Shown here piece after piece: positions 1-9,622 of a stretch of 64,000 nt of DNA; within the stretch, counting starts at the first letter, position 1; every line of letters starts with the position of its first letter. A model generated the notes under the pieces. It was not told the DNA's origin and did no database searches. It saw nothing but the letters and a program-made list of their open reading frames with translations. The position numbers and the translations under genes were made by a program. Origin of the DNA: an uncultured Aquimarina sp. (GTDB lineage Bacteria; Bacteroidota; Bacteroidia; Flavobacteriales; Flavobacteriaceae); assembly GCA_947502885.1 (NCBI GenBank), contig CANNBP010000001.1:558001-622000 (forward strand), given 5' to 3'.

Positions 1-591
1 TGCGGTCCCTTTATAAGTAAGTAAAGCTTCAAACTCTACATTTCTAGGAAAAGCTTTGGTATTAGCCATATTAAGGCTACTTCTTGATTTATCTACACTA
101 TAGCTACCTTCTTTTTTTAATTTTAATTTGCCAATAACATCATGTGCATCTTGCATCAAAAATGGCGTTAAATCAATGACATATGTGTTTCCTATTCTTT
201 CCTTAATTGGGAAACCAAATAAAACCGATTTAGCAAAAGCTTGTTCTACACTTCTTCGTTCTAATTCATCTTCTGTAGTGGCTCTATAATTTTGATTTGG
301 TTGAATTAATAATAATTTATTCCCTTTTTTTTGAAACTTTACAACGACTCCATCTCCTATTTGCCCTCTATCTAACCCAATATCATTTGATCCTAAGCCG
401 GTAGCCAAAGAATGTATATATAGAAATTCTTTATCTAAGTTATCTATTTCTGCAAAAATTTTATCCTGTGATTCATTATAATGAAACTTAAAGTATCCAT
501 CATAAGTTTTAAGATCCTTTTGCGCTTTCATAAACTGAGCAGATATAACACTACTTATAAATAAAAACAAACAAGTAAAATATAGTTTCAT
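1..591 (-). CDS. Zinc-dependent metalloprotease, DUF5117-type N-terminus (partial)
   Basis: The reading frame starts at ATG 591 and stays open to the left edge, so only the first 197 residues are present. It begins with a secretion signal (MKLYFTCLFLFISSVISAQ) followed by a mature region with DKEFLYIHSL and GLGSNDIGLDRGQ, then FQKKGNKLLLIQPN and a VEQAFAKSVLFGF stretch. These are typical of the N-terminal domain (DUF5117) of large Bacteroidota zinc-dependent metalloproteases with a gluzincin-type catalytic domain further on. The catalytic HExxH part lies outside the window, so peptidase activity is inferred from the family. It is divergent from prfB. Confidence 0.75.
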   Translation of the reverse strand, partial: MKLYFTCLFLFISSVISAQFMKAQKDLKTYDGYFKFHYNESQDKIFAEIDNLDKEFLYIHSLATGLGSNDIGLDRGQIGDGVVVKFQKKGNKLLLIQPNQNYRATTEDELERRSVEQAFAKSVLFGFPIKERIGNTYVIDLTPFLMQDAHDVIGKLKLKKEGSYSVDKSRSSLNMANTKAFPRNVEFEALLTYKGTA

Positions 592-676
592 AAAACAATT
601 TGATTCGTTAAAAAGCACTAAAAATTTAAAACTATAAAATAATGTAAAAAATACTTCTTACTGAACTGTTAAATCC

Positions 677-684
677 TATTTTTG
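677..684 (+). promoter_or_regulatory. Candidate -7 element upstream of prfB
   Basis: TATTTTTG matches the flavobacterial -7 consensus TAnnTTTG and lies 17 bases before the prfB start at 702. No TTG -33 element is seen at the usual spacing, so the call rests on one box and its position. Confidence 0.4.
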
Positions 685-701
685 TCAAAAAATAATAGAA
701 T

Positions 702-1803
702 ATGATCAATACTGAGACTTTGCAAGATCTTAGGGAGCGCCTGGTTGCGTTAAGGAGGTATCTTTGACATTGATGCCAAGCTTATAGAAATTACCAATCA
801 AGAAGAAAAAACATACGCTCCTGATTTTTGGGATAATGCTCAAAAAGCGGAAGAATTGATGCGCACTCTTAATGCCGAAAAAAAATGGGTATCTGACTAC
901 GAGAAAGGAGTATCTACTGTAGATGACCTCGAAGTTCTGTATGAATTCTTTAAGGAAGGAGACGCTGAAGAATCTGAGGTTTCTGAACGCTATGAAGAAG
1001 CCAAATCCTTAATCGAAACTTTAGAGTTTAAAAACATGCTAAGCGATGAAGGGGATAACATGAGCGCTGTATTGCAAATTACAGCCGGCGCTGGTGGTAC
1101 AGAAAGTTGCGATTGGGCAAGTATGCTCATGAGAATGTATTTGATGTGGGCAGAAAAGCAAGGGTTTAAGGTTAAAGAACTAAATTACCAAGGAGGTGAT
1201 GTAGCCGGAATAAAAACGGTTACTTTAGAAATCGAAGGAGAATACGCGTTTGGGTGGCTTAAAGGAGAAAATGGTGTACATCGTTTGGTACGCATATCTC
1301 CATTTGATAGTAACGCAAAAAGACACACTTCTTTTGCCTCTATCTATGTTTACCCTCTTGCCGATGATAGCATCGAAATAGAGATAAACCCATCTGAGTA
1401 TGAAATAATCACATCTAGATCCAGTGGAGCTGGTGGGCAAAATGTAAACAAAGTAGAAACTAAAGTTCAACTTACCCACTTTCCTACAGGAATTCAAATT
1501 TCTTGTTCGGACACTAGGTCACAACAAGAAAACAGGCTAAAGGCTTTACAAATGCTTAAATCTCAACTATTTGAACTCGAACTACAGAAACAACGAGCAC
1601 AACGAGATGAGATCGAAGCTTCTAAAATGAAAATCGAATGGGGATCTCAAATTCGAAATTATGTGATGCATCCATACAAGCTTGTAAAAGATGTAAGAAC
1701 TGCAGAAGAAACTGGTAATGTAGATGCCGTTATGGACGGAAACATTGATCAGTTTTTAAAAGCTTTTCTTATGATGATGGGACAAAAAACTGAAGATTTA
1801 TAA
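702..1803 (+). CDS. prfB: Peptide chain release factor 2 with programmed +1 frameshift
   Basis: Release factor 2 recognises UGA and UAA and triggers peptide release on the ribosome. The gene starts at ATG 702 and is read for 21 codons ([21 protein letters not shown]) to an in-frame TGA at 765-767. Just before it stands the classic recoding signal: a Shine-Dalgarno-like AGGAGG at 753-758, then TAT, then the slippery CTT followed by TGAC. A +1 shift over T765 joins GAC at 766 to the long downstream frame, giving 366 residues, the usual RF2 length. The stop-recognition tripeptide SPF is near residues 199-201 and the catalytic GGQ near 244-246. A caller ignoring the shift would start falsely at 856. 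The shift should autoregulate RF2, as in E. coli. Confidence 0.97.
753..768 (+). promoter_or_regulatory. prfB +1 programmed ribosomal frameshift site
   Basis: AGGAGGTATCTTTGAC contains an internal Shine-Dalgarno-like element, a three-base spacer, the CTT slippery codon and the in-frame UGA stop with a following C. The layout is nearly identical to the E. coli RF2 recoding site (AGGGGGTATCTTTGAC). Low RF2 slows termination at UGA and favours the shift. Confidence 0.95.
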
Positions 1804-1862
1804 TAAATTAAATTTTAAGAAAACATTTATCTGTTTTTTTTATGACTTAAAAACATAGTATC

Positions 1863-2204
1863 ATGACTACGATATATCATAATCCAAGATGTAGCAAATC
1901 CAGACAATGCCTTGCTGTATTAGAAGAACATAATGAAGAAATAGAAATTGTTAAATATTTAGATACACCTCTTTCTAAAGATAAACTTTCTGAAATTATC
2001 AATCTTTTACAAATTAGTCCTATCGAACTTGTTCGAAAAAACGAGGCTATTTGGAAAGAAAATTACAAAAACAAAGAACTTTCTGATGATGATTTGATTC
2101 TCGCAATGATCGAAAATCCTAAATTAATAGAAAGACCTATTGTTATTAAAGGTAATAAAGCAATTATAGGTCGACCACCAGAAAAAGTAGTCGATATTCT
2201 GTAA
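1863..2204 (+). CDS. ArsC-family arsenate reductase-like protein
   Basis: This 113-residue thioredoxin-fold protein matches the glutaredoxin-linked ArsC/YfgD family. The N-terminus carries the active-site loop YHNPRCSKSRQ with the redox cysteine, and later motifs include LIERPIVIKGNKAIIGRPPE, equivalent to the conserved arginine-containing RPIV region. The length is typical. There is no arsR, arsB or acr3 gene nearby, so a role in arsenic resistance is not supported by context. It could equally be an Spx/YfgD-like thiol oxidoreductase of unknown substrate. It follows prfB by 59 bases on the same strand and is closed by a strong hairpin at 2215-2262. Confidence 0.85.
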   Translation: MTTIYHNPRCSKSRQCLAVLEEHNEEIEIVKYLDTPLSKDKLSEIINLLQISPIELVRKNEAIWKENYKNKELSDDDLILAMIENPKLIERPIVIKGNKAIIGRPPEKVVDIL

Positions 2205-2214
2205 CGCAATGAAG

Positions 2215-2262
2215 AAAATTCGATCTTGTTTTGATTTAAAAATCAAAACAAGATCGAATTTT
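2215..2262 (+). terminator. Rho-independent terminator after arsC-like gene
   Basis: A perfect 22-bp stem (2215-2236 with 2241-2262) and a TAAA loop. The ascending arm begins AAAATTCGATC and the descending arm ends GATCGAATTTT. It lies 11 bases after the stop codon. Confidence 0.85.
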
Positions 2263-2389
2263 AAACCACACTTATTCAATACCTTAAAAGTTTAACTTCG
2301 CGATCTCTTTTCTATAACAACCAAATTTATAGAATATTTAACTATCTACATTTAACATCGCATTAAACCTTTTACCCCTCTTCGTGTCT

Positions 2390-2397
2390 TACTTTTG
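2390..2397 (+). promoter_or_regulatory. Candidate -7 element upstream of TonB receptor gene
   Basis: TACTTTTG fits TAnnTTTG and is 20 bases before ATG 2418. No clear TTG is seen 17-23 bases upstream. Confidence 0.4.
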
Positions 2398-2417
2398 GTT
2401 TTATCATACTTTCATAC

Positions 2418-4850
2418 ATGAACAGAATATTAATTATTGTCATTTTTACTTGCAATTTTTGCTGGGCACAAAGACCTGAATTCACAATTACAGGAAAAGT
2501 ACTAGAAAAACAACTACAAGCTCCTTTAGAATATGCCACTGTAAGTTTCTTTAGTCCTAAAGAAAAAAAAGTGGTTACAGGTGGAATTACAGATGTTAAT
2601 GGCAACTTCAGTATATCAGTACCGATTGGAGTCTATACAATTACTTTTGACTACATTTCGTTTACATCTCAAAAACTACTTCGTCAAAAACTTACCAAGA
2701 ACACTAATCTAGGAACCATTTATATGGAAACAGATACAGAATCTCTTGATGAGACTATTATTATTGCAGAAAAAACCACTGTTGATATTAAACTCGACAA
2801 AAAGATTTATAATGTAGGAAAAGATCTAACCGTTCGTGGAGGCACTGTAAGTGACGTACTAGATAATGTCCCTTCGGTTTCTGTAGATGTAGAAGGTAAT
2901 GTAGCCTTAAGAGGTAACGAAAACGTAAGCATATTAATCAACGGTAAACCTTCTGGGTTGGTTGGACTAAATAGCACTGATGCTTTAAGGCAATTACCTG
3001 CAGAGTCCATTGAGCGCGTCGAAGTAATAACGTCACCGTCTGCCAGGTATGATGCAGAAGGAACAGCCGGAATTTTAAATATTATTTTAAGACGCAGTAA
3101 ATTACAAGGTTTTAATGGTGCCATTACAGTCAATAGCGGCTATCCTGTAACTGCGGGAATTTCAGGAAATTTAAATTACAGAACTGGAGATTTTAATTTT
3201 TTCACCACATCAGGTTATAGTTACAGAGAAATCCCTGGGTATATCATTAATGAAACAGAATATACTTTTAGCGGATTACCAAATACTTTTTTAAGAGAAG
3301 AAAGAGATTTTGACAGAATTCGAAAAGGATCTAATTCTAATTTTGGATTGGAATGGTATATTAATACCTCTTCTTCTATTACAACTTCTTTTTTATATAA
3401 ATCAAATGATAACAAAAGAAATACAACCAATTTAATTACAGAATATAGCTACTTAGGCGGACCACTTATTAATACCACTACACGTTTTGATCCGGAAATC
3501 GAGGATGATATCACAAAACAATATTCTTTAAATTACACCAAAAACTTTGAAAAAAGCGGACATAAACTTACTGTAGATTTTCAAGTCGAAAATAGCGAAG
3601 AAGAAGAAGACTCTAGAATTACTCAACAAAATATTACGACTATAGAACTAGTGAACACTATAGAAAGTCAGGATCGTATCTTATTGCAAACCGATTATAT
3701 ACTACCTCTTGGAGAAAAAAGTCAACTAGAAATTGGGTATAGAGGTAATTTTAATGAGCTAAAAACAGACTATTTAGTACAACAAGATAGTAATGGTACT
3801 ATTAATACAAATACAGACCTATCGAATAATCTAATTTATAAAGAATATATCAATGCAGGATATGCACAATTTGGTAGTGAATCTGGTAAATTATCATACT
3901 TACTTGGGCTACGTCTTGAAGAAACCAGAATAACTATTGAACAGCTTACAAGTCTTGAATTTAGTAAGAAATCATACGTAAATGCATTTCCGACAGTTAA
4001 TTTAGGTTATAAGATATCAGAAAACCAAAGTATTCAACTTGGATATAACAGAAGAATTAGAAGACCACGTTCAAGGTTTATTAACCCTTTCCCTTCTAGA
4101 TCAAGTGCTACTAATTTGTTTCAAGGAAACCCAGATATAAATCCGAGCTATTCGAATGCTCTTGATTTTGGCTATCTTAATAAAATCGGAAAACTAACTT
4201 TAAATGCTTCGGTTTTTTACAATCGCTCTACTCAAAATTTTACTTTTATAGCAGAAAATACTGGCACTACAACTACTATTGCTTCAGATGGAACCAATCC
4301 AGATACAGAAATTGCGGTCATCAAGAGGTTTCCTATCAATTTAACTAGCTCTGATCGTTATGGGTTTGAAACTACTGCTACCTATAATCCCAATAGAAAA
4401 TGGAGAATAAATGGTAATATAAATGTGTTTGAGAACAGTATTAAGGGTACATATAATGATCAAATTTTAGACGCTAAAAACTTTAGCTGGTTTGCCAGAC
4501 TTTCAAATAAAATCACCCTTCCTAAAAAAATAGATTGGCAGACCAGTATTTTTTATAGAGGACCTAGTGAAGATGGGCTTTCCAAGAGAAAAGGCATACT
4601 AAGTATCAACCTTGCCTTTAGTAAAGATCTATTCAAAGAAAAAGCCTCGTTGACATTTGCAGTTAATGATCTACTCAACTCTAGAAAACGAAAAATCACA
4701 TCTATTAATGACACCTTTATATTAGATACTGAATTTCAGTGGAGAGAACGAAGTTATAATCTATCATTTACTTATCGTTTTAATCAAAAAAATAAAAGAC
4801 GACGTTCTAGAAATAATGAAAACAGAGAAGACGAAGATTTTGGAAGTTAA
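2418..4850 (+). CDS. TonB-dependent outer-membrane receptor (carboxypeptidase-like extension, OMP_b-brl_3 type)
   Basis: This 810-residue outer-membrane transporter begins with a signal peptide (MNRILIIVIFTCNFCWAQ). A carboxypeptidase-regulatory-like domain follows (ITGKVLEKQLQAPLEYATV to about residue 100), then a plug domain with GGTVSDVLDNVPSVSVD, VLINGKPSG-like and PAESIERVEVITSPSARYDAEG motifs at about 140-225. The rest is a beta-barrel rich in aromatic, alternating strands. The C-terminal tail is basic and acidic (NKKRRRSRNNENREDEDFGS) rather than ending in an aromatic residue. The substrate is unknown; no SusD partner is adjacent, so it is not a classical SusCD unit. It is a single-gene transcript ended by the hairpin at 4881-4907. 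Confidence 0.9.
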   Translation: MNRILIIVIFTCNFCWAQRPEFTITGKVLEKQLQAPLEYATVSFFSPKEKKVVTGGITDVNGNFSISVPIGVYTITFDYISFTSQKLLRQKLTKNTNLGTIYMETDTESLDETIIIAEKTTVDIKLDKKIYNVGKDLTVRGGTVSDVLDNVPSVSVDVEGNVALRGNENVSILINGKPSGLVGLNSTDALRQLPAESIERVEVITSPSARYDAEGTAGILNIILRRSKLQGFNGAITVNSGYPVTAGISGNLNYRTGDFNFFTTSGYSYREIPGYIINETEYTFSGLPNTFLREERDFDRIRKGSNSNFGLEWYINTSSSITTSFLYKSNDNKRNTTNLITEYSYLGGPLINTTTRFDPEIEDDITKQYSLNYTKNFEKSGHKLTVDFQVENSEEEEDSRITQQNITTIELVNTIESQDRILLQTDYILPLGEKSQLEIGYRGNFNELKTDYLVQQDSNGTINTNTDLSNNLIYKEYINAGYAQFGSESGKLSYLLGLRLEETRITIEQLTSLEFSKKSYVNAFPTVNLGYKISENQSIQLGYNRRIRRPRSRFINPFPSRSSATNLFQGNPDINPSYSNALDFGYLNKIGKLTLNASVFYNRSTQNFTFIAENTGTTTTIASDGTNPDTEIAVIKRFPINLTSSDRYGFETTATYNPNRKWRINGNINVFENSIKGTYNDQILDAKNFSWFARLSNKITLPKKIDWQTSIFYRGPSEDGLSKRKGILSINLAFSKDLFKEKASLTFAVNDLLNSRKRKITSINDTFILDTEFQWRERSYNLSFTYRFNQKNKRRRSRNNENREDEDFGS

Positions 4851-4880
4851 ATTTCTTTAGAAACGTATAGGTATAACAAA

Positions 4881-4907
4881 AAAGACCATTCAAGATGAAT
4901 GGTCTTT
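4881..4907 (+). terminator. Terminator after TonB receptor gene
   Basis: Stem AAAGACCATTC (4881-4891) with GAATGGTCTTT (4897-4907), loop of five bases, ending in a T run. It sits 30 bases after the stop codon and may also serve the convergent small gene at 4930-5106. Confidence 0.8.
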
Positions 4908-4929
4908 TAAATATATTGTAGATAAGCTA

Positions 4930-5106
4930 TTACGCTTCTTCTTTTGCTTTTCTCTTAGCTTCTTGTCTTAGTTTAAAGTTTTCAATATTAGCACCTATAA
5001 TCCAGTAAGGAACTACAAAAGTTAATAAAAATATCATTAACCAAAATCCTATGGTAAGGATCGTTAAAAACGCTAAAAAACCAAGGTACTGATCAAATTC
5101 AAACAT
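4930..5106 (-). CDS. Small single-pass or two-pass membrane protein, unknown function
   Basis: A 58-residue frame from ATG 5106 to TAA 4930. The sequence starts MFEFDQYLGFLAFLTILTI, continues with a second hydrophobic run (WLMIFLLTFVVPYWIIGA) and ends in a charged tail (KLRQEAKRKAKEEA). That gives a mostly membrane-embedded body with a positively charged, probably cytoplasmic, helical end. Short proteins of this layout are common in flavobacteria, but I do not recognise the family. It is convergent with the TonB receptor gene and divergent from fumC. The sensible protein composition, absence of internal stops and clean flanks support it as real. Confidence 0.55.
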   Translation of the reverse strand: MFEFDQYLGFLAFLTILTIGFWLMIFLLTFVVPYWIIGANIENFKLRQEAKRKAKEEA

Positions 5107-5270
5107 AATGCTATTTTATTCTAATTTTCAATTTTTGCCAAAGATAGTAACTCTTGACTATATCTCATAGTAGAATCATAATTTATTTTTAAAACACTAA
5201 GAATCATACTATATAATAACATTAACCTTAAAAAAAGGCCAGTTTATTCAAAAAACGATTGGTAAATCCT

Positions 5271-5278
5271 TAAATTTG
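5271..5278 (+). promoter_or_regulatory. Candidate -7 element upstream of fumC
   Basis: TAAATTTG fits the TAnnTTTG consensus and ends 28 bases before the fumC start at 5307. The -33 box is not convincing. Confidence 0.4.
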
Positions 5279-5306
5279 CGCTTCAAAAAAACAAATCATC
5301 CAAGCT

Positions 5307-6704
5307 ATGGAGTATAGAATAGAAAAAGACACAATGGGCGAGGTAAAAGTGCCAGCTGATCGACTTTGGGGAGCGCAAACTGAGCGTTCAAGAAATAATT
5401 TTAAGATTGGTGCACCAGCTTCTATGCCTTTAGAAATTGTTTATGGTTTTGCCTATTTAAAAAAGGCAGCAGCCTACACCAATTGTGAACTAGGTGCATT
5501 ACCTATAGAAAAAAGGGATCTTATTTCACAAGTTTGTGATGAGATACTAGAGGGTAAACATGACGATCAATTTCCGTTGGTTATTTGGCAAACAGGTTCG
5601 GGTACCCAAAGTAACATGAACGTTAATGAAGTAATTGCAAATAGAGCTCATCAAATTGCTGGTAAGACTATTGGTGAAGGGGATAAAACATTACAACCAA
5701 ATGATGATGTAAACAAATCTCAGTCATCTAATGATACTTTTCCTACAGGAATGCATATCGCAGCCTACAAAAAGATCGTTGAAGTTACGATTCCTGGTGT
5801 TATGCAATTAAGAGATACTCTTAAACAAAAGGCTGACGAATTTAAAAATGTTGTGAAAATTGGGCGTACTCATTTTATGGATGCGACTCCTCTTACTATA
5901 GGACAGGAATTATCTGGCTATGTATCTCAATTAGATCATGGTATTAAAGCTTTAGAAAATACTTTACCACATATGGCAGAGTTAGCTTTGGGTGGCACAG
6001 CAGTAGGTACTGGTTTGAATACACCTAAGGGATATGCAAAAAGAGTATCAGAATTCATAGCACAGTTTACAAGTTTACCATTTATTACTGCAGAAAATAA
6101 GTTTGAAGCTCTTGCCGCTCATGATGCATTTGTTGAAAGTCATGGTGCTTTAAAACAACTTGCCGTTTCTCTGAACAAAATTGGAAATGATATCAGAATG
6201 CTTGCTTCTGGACCTAGAAGCGGAATTGGAGAATTAATAATTCCTGCTAACGAACCAGGAAGTTCTATTATGCCGGGAAAAGTAAACCCAACCCAATGCG
6301 AAGCATTAACTATGGTTTGTGCTCAGGTGCTAGGAAATGATGCTGCTATTGCAGTTGGCGGAATGCAAGGACATTTTGAATTAAATGTTTTTAAACCAGT
6401 TATGGCATCAAACTTATTACAAAGTGCCCAATTAATCGGAGATGCATGTGTTTCTTTTGATGTACATTGTGCACAAGGAATAGAGCCAAACCAAAAAAGA
6501 ATTACAGAATTATTAAATAATTCTTTAATGCTTGTAACTGCTTTAAACACAAAAATAGGGTACTACAAAGCTGCTGAAATAGCAAATACCGCTCACCAAA
6601 ATGGAACAACGTTAAAGCATGAAGCTGTTGCTTTAGAATATGTTACAGAACAAGAGTTTGATGAATGGGTAAAACCAGAAGATATGGTAGGAGCTTTAAA
6701 GTAG
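5307..6704 (+). CDS. fumC: Class II fumarate hydratase
   Basis: Converts fumarate to L-malate in the citric acid cycle as a cytosolic, iron-independent homotetramer. The 465-residue length is normal. The N-terminus ([19 protein letters not shown]) is diagnostic, as are [29 protein letters not shown], the active-site [14 protein letters not shown] and the fumarase/aspartase signature [15 protein letters not shown]. The family relatives aspartase and argininosuccinate lyase are less likely because the KIGRTH and N-terminal motifs match FumC. It is monocistronic: it follows a candidate promoter and ends in the strong shared terminator at 6732-6788. Confidence 0.97.
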   Translation: MEYRIEKDTMGEVKVPADRLWGAQTERSRNNFKIGAPASMPLEIVYGFAYLKKAAAYTNCELGALPIEKRDLISQVCDEILEGKHDDQFPLVIWQTGSGTQSNMNVNEVIANRAHQIAGKTIGEGDKTLQPNDDVNKSQSSNDTFPTGMHIAAYKKIVEVTIPGVMQLRDTLKQKADEFKNVVKIGRTHFMDATPLTIGQELSGYVSQLDHGIKALENTLPHMAELALGGTAVGTGLNTPKGYAKRVSEFIAQFTSLPFITAENKFEALAAHDAFVESHGALKQLAVSLNKIGNDIRMLASGPRSGIGELIIPANEPGSSIMPGKVNPTQCEALTMVCAQVLGNDAAIAVGGMQGHFELNVFKPVMASNLLQSAQLIGDACVSFDVHCAQGIEPNQKRITELLNNSLMLVTALNTKIGYYKAAEIANTAHQNGTTLKHEAVALEYVTEQEFDEWVKPEDMVGALK

Positions 6705-6731
6705 TCCTTCCTATTGGTACTCATATCTTAA

Positions 6732-6788
6732 AATATAAGTATAAAAAAATCCCGAGTTTCAGACTCGGGATTTTTTTATACTTATATT
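6732..6788. terminator. Bidirectional terminator between fumC and OmpA-like gene
   Basis: A 26-bp perfect stem (6732-6757 with 6763-6788) and a five-base TTCAG loop. The GC core ATCCCGAGT/ACTCGGGAT is flanked by A7 on the left and T7 on the right, so it works on both strands for the convergent genes. Confidence 0.9.
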
Positions 6789-6795
6789 AAATCAA

Positions 6796-7488
6796 TTATT
6801 GTTTAACTTGATTTTGAGCATCTTGCTTCATCTTTTCGTTAGCAACAATTCCTAACTCTACTCTTCTATTCTTAGCTCTTCCCTCTGCTGTAGAATTATC
6901 ATATTTTGGAAGTGTTTCTCCATGAGCATAAGTCGTTAAACGGCTTCTGCTTATTCCTTGAGACACCAAGTACTCTGTAACTGCATTTGCTCTCTTCTGA
7001 GATAATGTCATATTATAACTATCATCACCAGAGCTATCAGTATGTCCTTCTACTATAATATTAGTATCTGGATATTCCTTGAATATACCTGCCAATTTAT
7101 TTAAGTTAGTTTTTGACTTTGCATTAATATTAGATTTATTAGTATCAAAATAAACACCACTACTCTCATCAAATACTACATCAATCCCTTCTCCTACTCT
7201 TGTTACTTCTGCTCCAGGAATTTCAGATTCGATTTTCTGAGCTTGTTTATCCATTTTTTTTCCAATAAGACCACCGGCAACACCACCAACAACACCACCG
7301 ATAACTGCACCTAAAGCAGAGTTCTTATTTTTAACATTATTTCCAATAATCCCACCAAGTACAGCTCCTGCTGCAGTACCAATTACAGCACCTTTCTGGG
7401 TCTTGTTTGCATTTTGAACAGCATCACAACCAGTTAACATTGAAACCGCCATAATTGCTATCCCCAATTTCTTTAAATATATTTTCAT
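6796..7488 (-). CDS. OmpA-family lipoprotein with glycine-zipper domain
   Basis: A 230-residue lipoprotein with a signal and lipobox (MLTGC, Cys21). Residues about 30-80 form a glycine-zipper membrane segment (GAVIGTAAGAVLGGIIG, GAVIGGVVGGVAGGLIG). The C-terminal half is an OmpA-like peptidoglycan-binding domain: VYFDTNKSNINAKS, then VEGHTDSSGDDSYNMTLSQKRANAV and ending AEGRAKNRRVEL. It should anchor the outer membrane to the cell wall, like the Pal/YiaD family. The gene at 7509-7985 lies 20 bases upstream on the same strand and probably forms an operon with it. Confidence 0.9.
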   Translation of the reverse strand: MKIYLKKLGIAIMAVSMLTGCDAVQNANKTQKGAVIGTAAGAVLGGIIGNNVKNKNSALGAVIGGVVGGVAGGLIGKKMDKQAQKIESEIPGAEVTRVGEGIDVVFDESSGVYFDTNKSNINAKSKTNLNKLAGIFKEYPDTNIIVEGHTDSSGDDSYNMTLSQKRANAVTEYLVSQGISRSRLTTYAHGETLPKYDNSTAEGRAKNRRVELGIVANEKMKQDAQNQVKQ

Positions 7489-7508
7489 TATTAATATGAT
7501 TTGAGTTA

Positions 7509-7985
7509 TTATAATTTATTAAAATTCATAGTGATCACAAAAGGTTTTCCTTCTAGACTAACCGTCATTGCCCAAGTCATCGTAGCTTCATCCAAATGTT
7601 TTAAAGCCATTCTATATCCTTTATTATTATTAGTACTTTTCTTTTTTTCATTTATGGGCTTAAACATAAAACTAAAGTCACCATCAGCTTCTGGCTTAGG
7701 GATTGTGAATCTAAATCTTCTTGCTCCTGTAGAAACACAAGTACTCTGATTTACTTCATAAGTTCCTGTATTATTATTGGGGATAAATTTCCAGATACTA
7801 CCTGTAAAGCATTCTGCAGATGCATCATTATATAGGTTTACCTCAAATATACCATCTCTATCATAACTGATTTTATTCAAAGACCACTCGCCTTTCAATG
7901 TTTTTTTAGCCGAAATAATAGTTTTTTGAGTAGTCCCACAAGATGCTAACAGAATTACTATCAGCCCAAATAAAAGTTTTTTCAT
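7509..7985 (-). CDS. Lipocalin-like family lipoprotein
   Basis: The frame opens at 8051, but the start at 7985 is preferred because it gives a proper lipoprotein signal (MKKLLFGLIVILLASC, Cys16); the extension before it is not signal-like. The mature part begins with a linker and LKGEWSLNKISYDRDG, followed by beta-strand patterns (WKFIPNNNTGTYEV, FRFTIPKPEADGDFSFMFKP), the layout of the small lipocalin-like (lipocalin_4 type) proteins of Flavobacteriia. The ligand is unknown. It is the first gene of a likely two-gene unit with the OmpA-like lipoprotein, suggesting a shared outer-membrane role. Confidence 0.75.
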   Translation of the reverse strand: MKKLLFGLIVILLASCGTTQKTIISAKKTLKGEWSLNKISYDRDGIFEVNLYNDASAECFTGSIWKFIPNNNTGTYEVNQSTCVSTGARRFRFTIPKPEADGDFSFMFKPINEKKKSTNNNKGYRMALKHLDEATMTWAMTVSLEGKPFVITMNFNKL

Positions 7986-8186
7986 AATTTTAGGTTTTAT
8001 CATATAAATGTAACGAATATTGATAACGTTTACAATAGTATCATATTTCAAAATAATAATTTAATTTATCCAAAAATAAAGAGGCAAAAATAGATCAACT
8101 ACACAAAAAATAGATCAACCTCAATTAGGTTAAAGTACTTTTAATATTTTTTAAAAAAAGTGTTCTTATTCACAAACTAATCTTAT

Positions 8187-9509
8187 TTATGAATTTGATT
8201 TAGGTACTCTAAATAACAAGATAAGGCCAACCACAAAAAATAAGATTAAAAATAAAATCGAGTAGCGTACACTTCCTGTCAATTGAGCAATAATTCCATA
8301 AGAAAACATTCCGATTACAATACCTATTTTCTCTGACACATCATAAAAACTAAAGTAAGATGTTGTATCAACAGCGTCTTTTGGTAAAAATTTTGAATAG
8401 GTTGATCTTGACAATGATTGTATTCCTCCCATTACTAGTCCTACGATAGCCGCAGCAACATAAAATTGATTGGGAGTTGTAATTGTATACGCATAAATAC
8501 AAATACCTATCCAAATTATATTAATAACAATTAAGGTATTTATATTTCCATATTTAGCAGAGGCTCTTGAGGTAAGAAATGCACCTAAAACTGCTACTAG
8601 TTGAATCAATAGTATACTTATTATCAAACCCGTTGTTGCATCTTGTTCTCCCCAATCTAGTTCTTCTATACCAAAATAAGTAGCAATTAACATGATTGTT
8701 TGTACCGCCATACTATATACAAAAAAAGCCCCCAGATACCTACGTAATCTAATATCATTACGCATGGCATTCCAAATCATATTTAACTCTTTAAACCCGT
8801 TAAAGACAATAGCTTTACTAAAAGTATCTTTCTTATTACCTTTTGGTAAATAATAATACGTATATTGACTAAATCCTATCCACCAAACTCCTACCATGAC
8901 AAATGATAGTCTTGTTGGCACTCCTTCACTTTCAAAACCAAACCATTCAAATTTCATTATCATGACAAGGTTTATAATTAATAGAATAACACTACCTATA
9001 TAACCTAAAGAATATCCTTTTGCACTAATTGCATCTTGTTGCTCTGGAAACGCAATATCAGGCAAATAGGAATTATAAAACACCAAACTTGCCCAAAAAC
9101 CAATTAATGCGAAGAAATAACACAGTAAACCAAACCATAAAAAGTCTAAACTAAACCAATATAAACCAATACAGGAAATAGCACCCAGATAACAAAAGAA
9201 TTTTAAAAAATTCTTCTTATTCCCCACATAATCAGCTATCCCTGATAGTAAAGGGCTTATAAAAGACACTACTAAAAATGCAATTGCCGTTACATAACTA
9301 ATTAATGAATCATTGTTAAAATCTATTCCTAAAAATCGTACTGTATCATCAATGATCTCACCTTGATCATTTCTAACAATAGTTAGGGCTCCCCAGAAAA
9401 TGGGAAAAACCGCTGATGAAATGGTTAAATTATAAACAGAATTTGCCCAATCGTAAAATGCCCAAGCATTTAATAGTTTTTTATCTCCTTTTGGTAATAT
9501 GTTTCCCAT
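8187..9509 (-). CDS. MFS transporter, UMF1/Atg22-like
   Basis: A 440-residue membrane protein with about twelve hydrophobic segments. The start (KLLNAWAFYDWANSVYNLTISSAVFPIFW) contains the W-A-(F/L)-Y-D-W-A-N-S motif typical of the UMF1 (Atg22-like) major facilitator family. SGIADYVGNKKNFLKFF is the loop 2-3 motif, and MGGIQSLSRSTYSKFLPKD is another conserved family stretch. In yeast Atg22 exports amino acids from the vacuole; the bacterial substrate is unknown. It stands alone; the 135-base gap at 8052-8186 downstream shows no clear terminator. Confidence 0.85.
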   Translation of the reverse strand: MGNILPKGDKKLLNAWAFYDWANSVYNLTISSAVFPIFWGALTIVRNDQGEIIDDTVRFLGIDFNNDSLISYVTAIAFLVVSFISPLLSGIADYVGNKKNFLKFFCYLGAISCIGLYWFSLDFLWFGLLCYFFALIGFWASLVFYNSYLPDIAFPEQQDAISAKGYSLGYIGSVILLIINLVMIMKFEWFGFESEGVPTRLSFVMVGVWWIGFSQYTYYYLPKGNKKDTFSKAIVFNGFKELNMIWNAMRNDIRLRRYLGAFFVYSMAVQTIMLIATYFGIEELDWGEQDATTGLIISILLIQLVAVLGAFLTSRASAKYGNINTLIVINIIWIGICIYAYTITTPNQFYVAAAIVGLVMGGIQSLSRSTYSKFLPKDAVDTTSYFSFYDVSEKIGIVIGMFSYGIIAQLTGSVRYSILFLILFFVVGLILLFRVPKSNS

Positions 9510-9551
9510 ACTTATTTGACTAAATCTTTATTTCAACTGATTACATAAAAA

Positions 9552-9581
9552 AAGCTGTTCTGAGTTTTCTCAGAACAGCTT
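9552..9581 (-). terminator. Terminator after M48 peptidase gene
   Basis: Stem AAGCTGTTCTGAG (9552-9564) with CTCAGAACAGCTT (9569-9581) and a TTTT loop. An A-run at 9547-9553 becomes the U tract on the minus strand, so it terminates the M48 peptidase transcript. Confidence 0.8.
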
Positions 9582-9622
9582 CTAAAGTAAGTATAATCTT
9601 TTTAAGAATATAAACTTTACAA

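Noticed and set aside
856..1803. prfB starting at 856
   Set aside because: The upstream part from 702 with the recoding site gives the full RF2 N-terminus; the shorter start would remove the first 51 residues.
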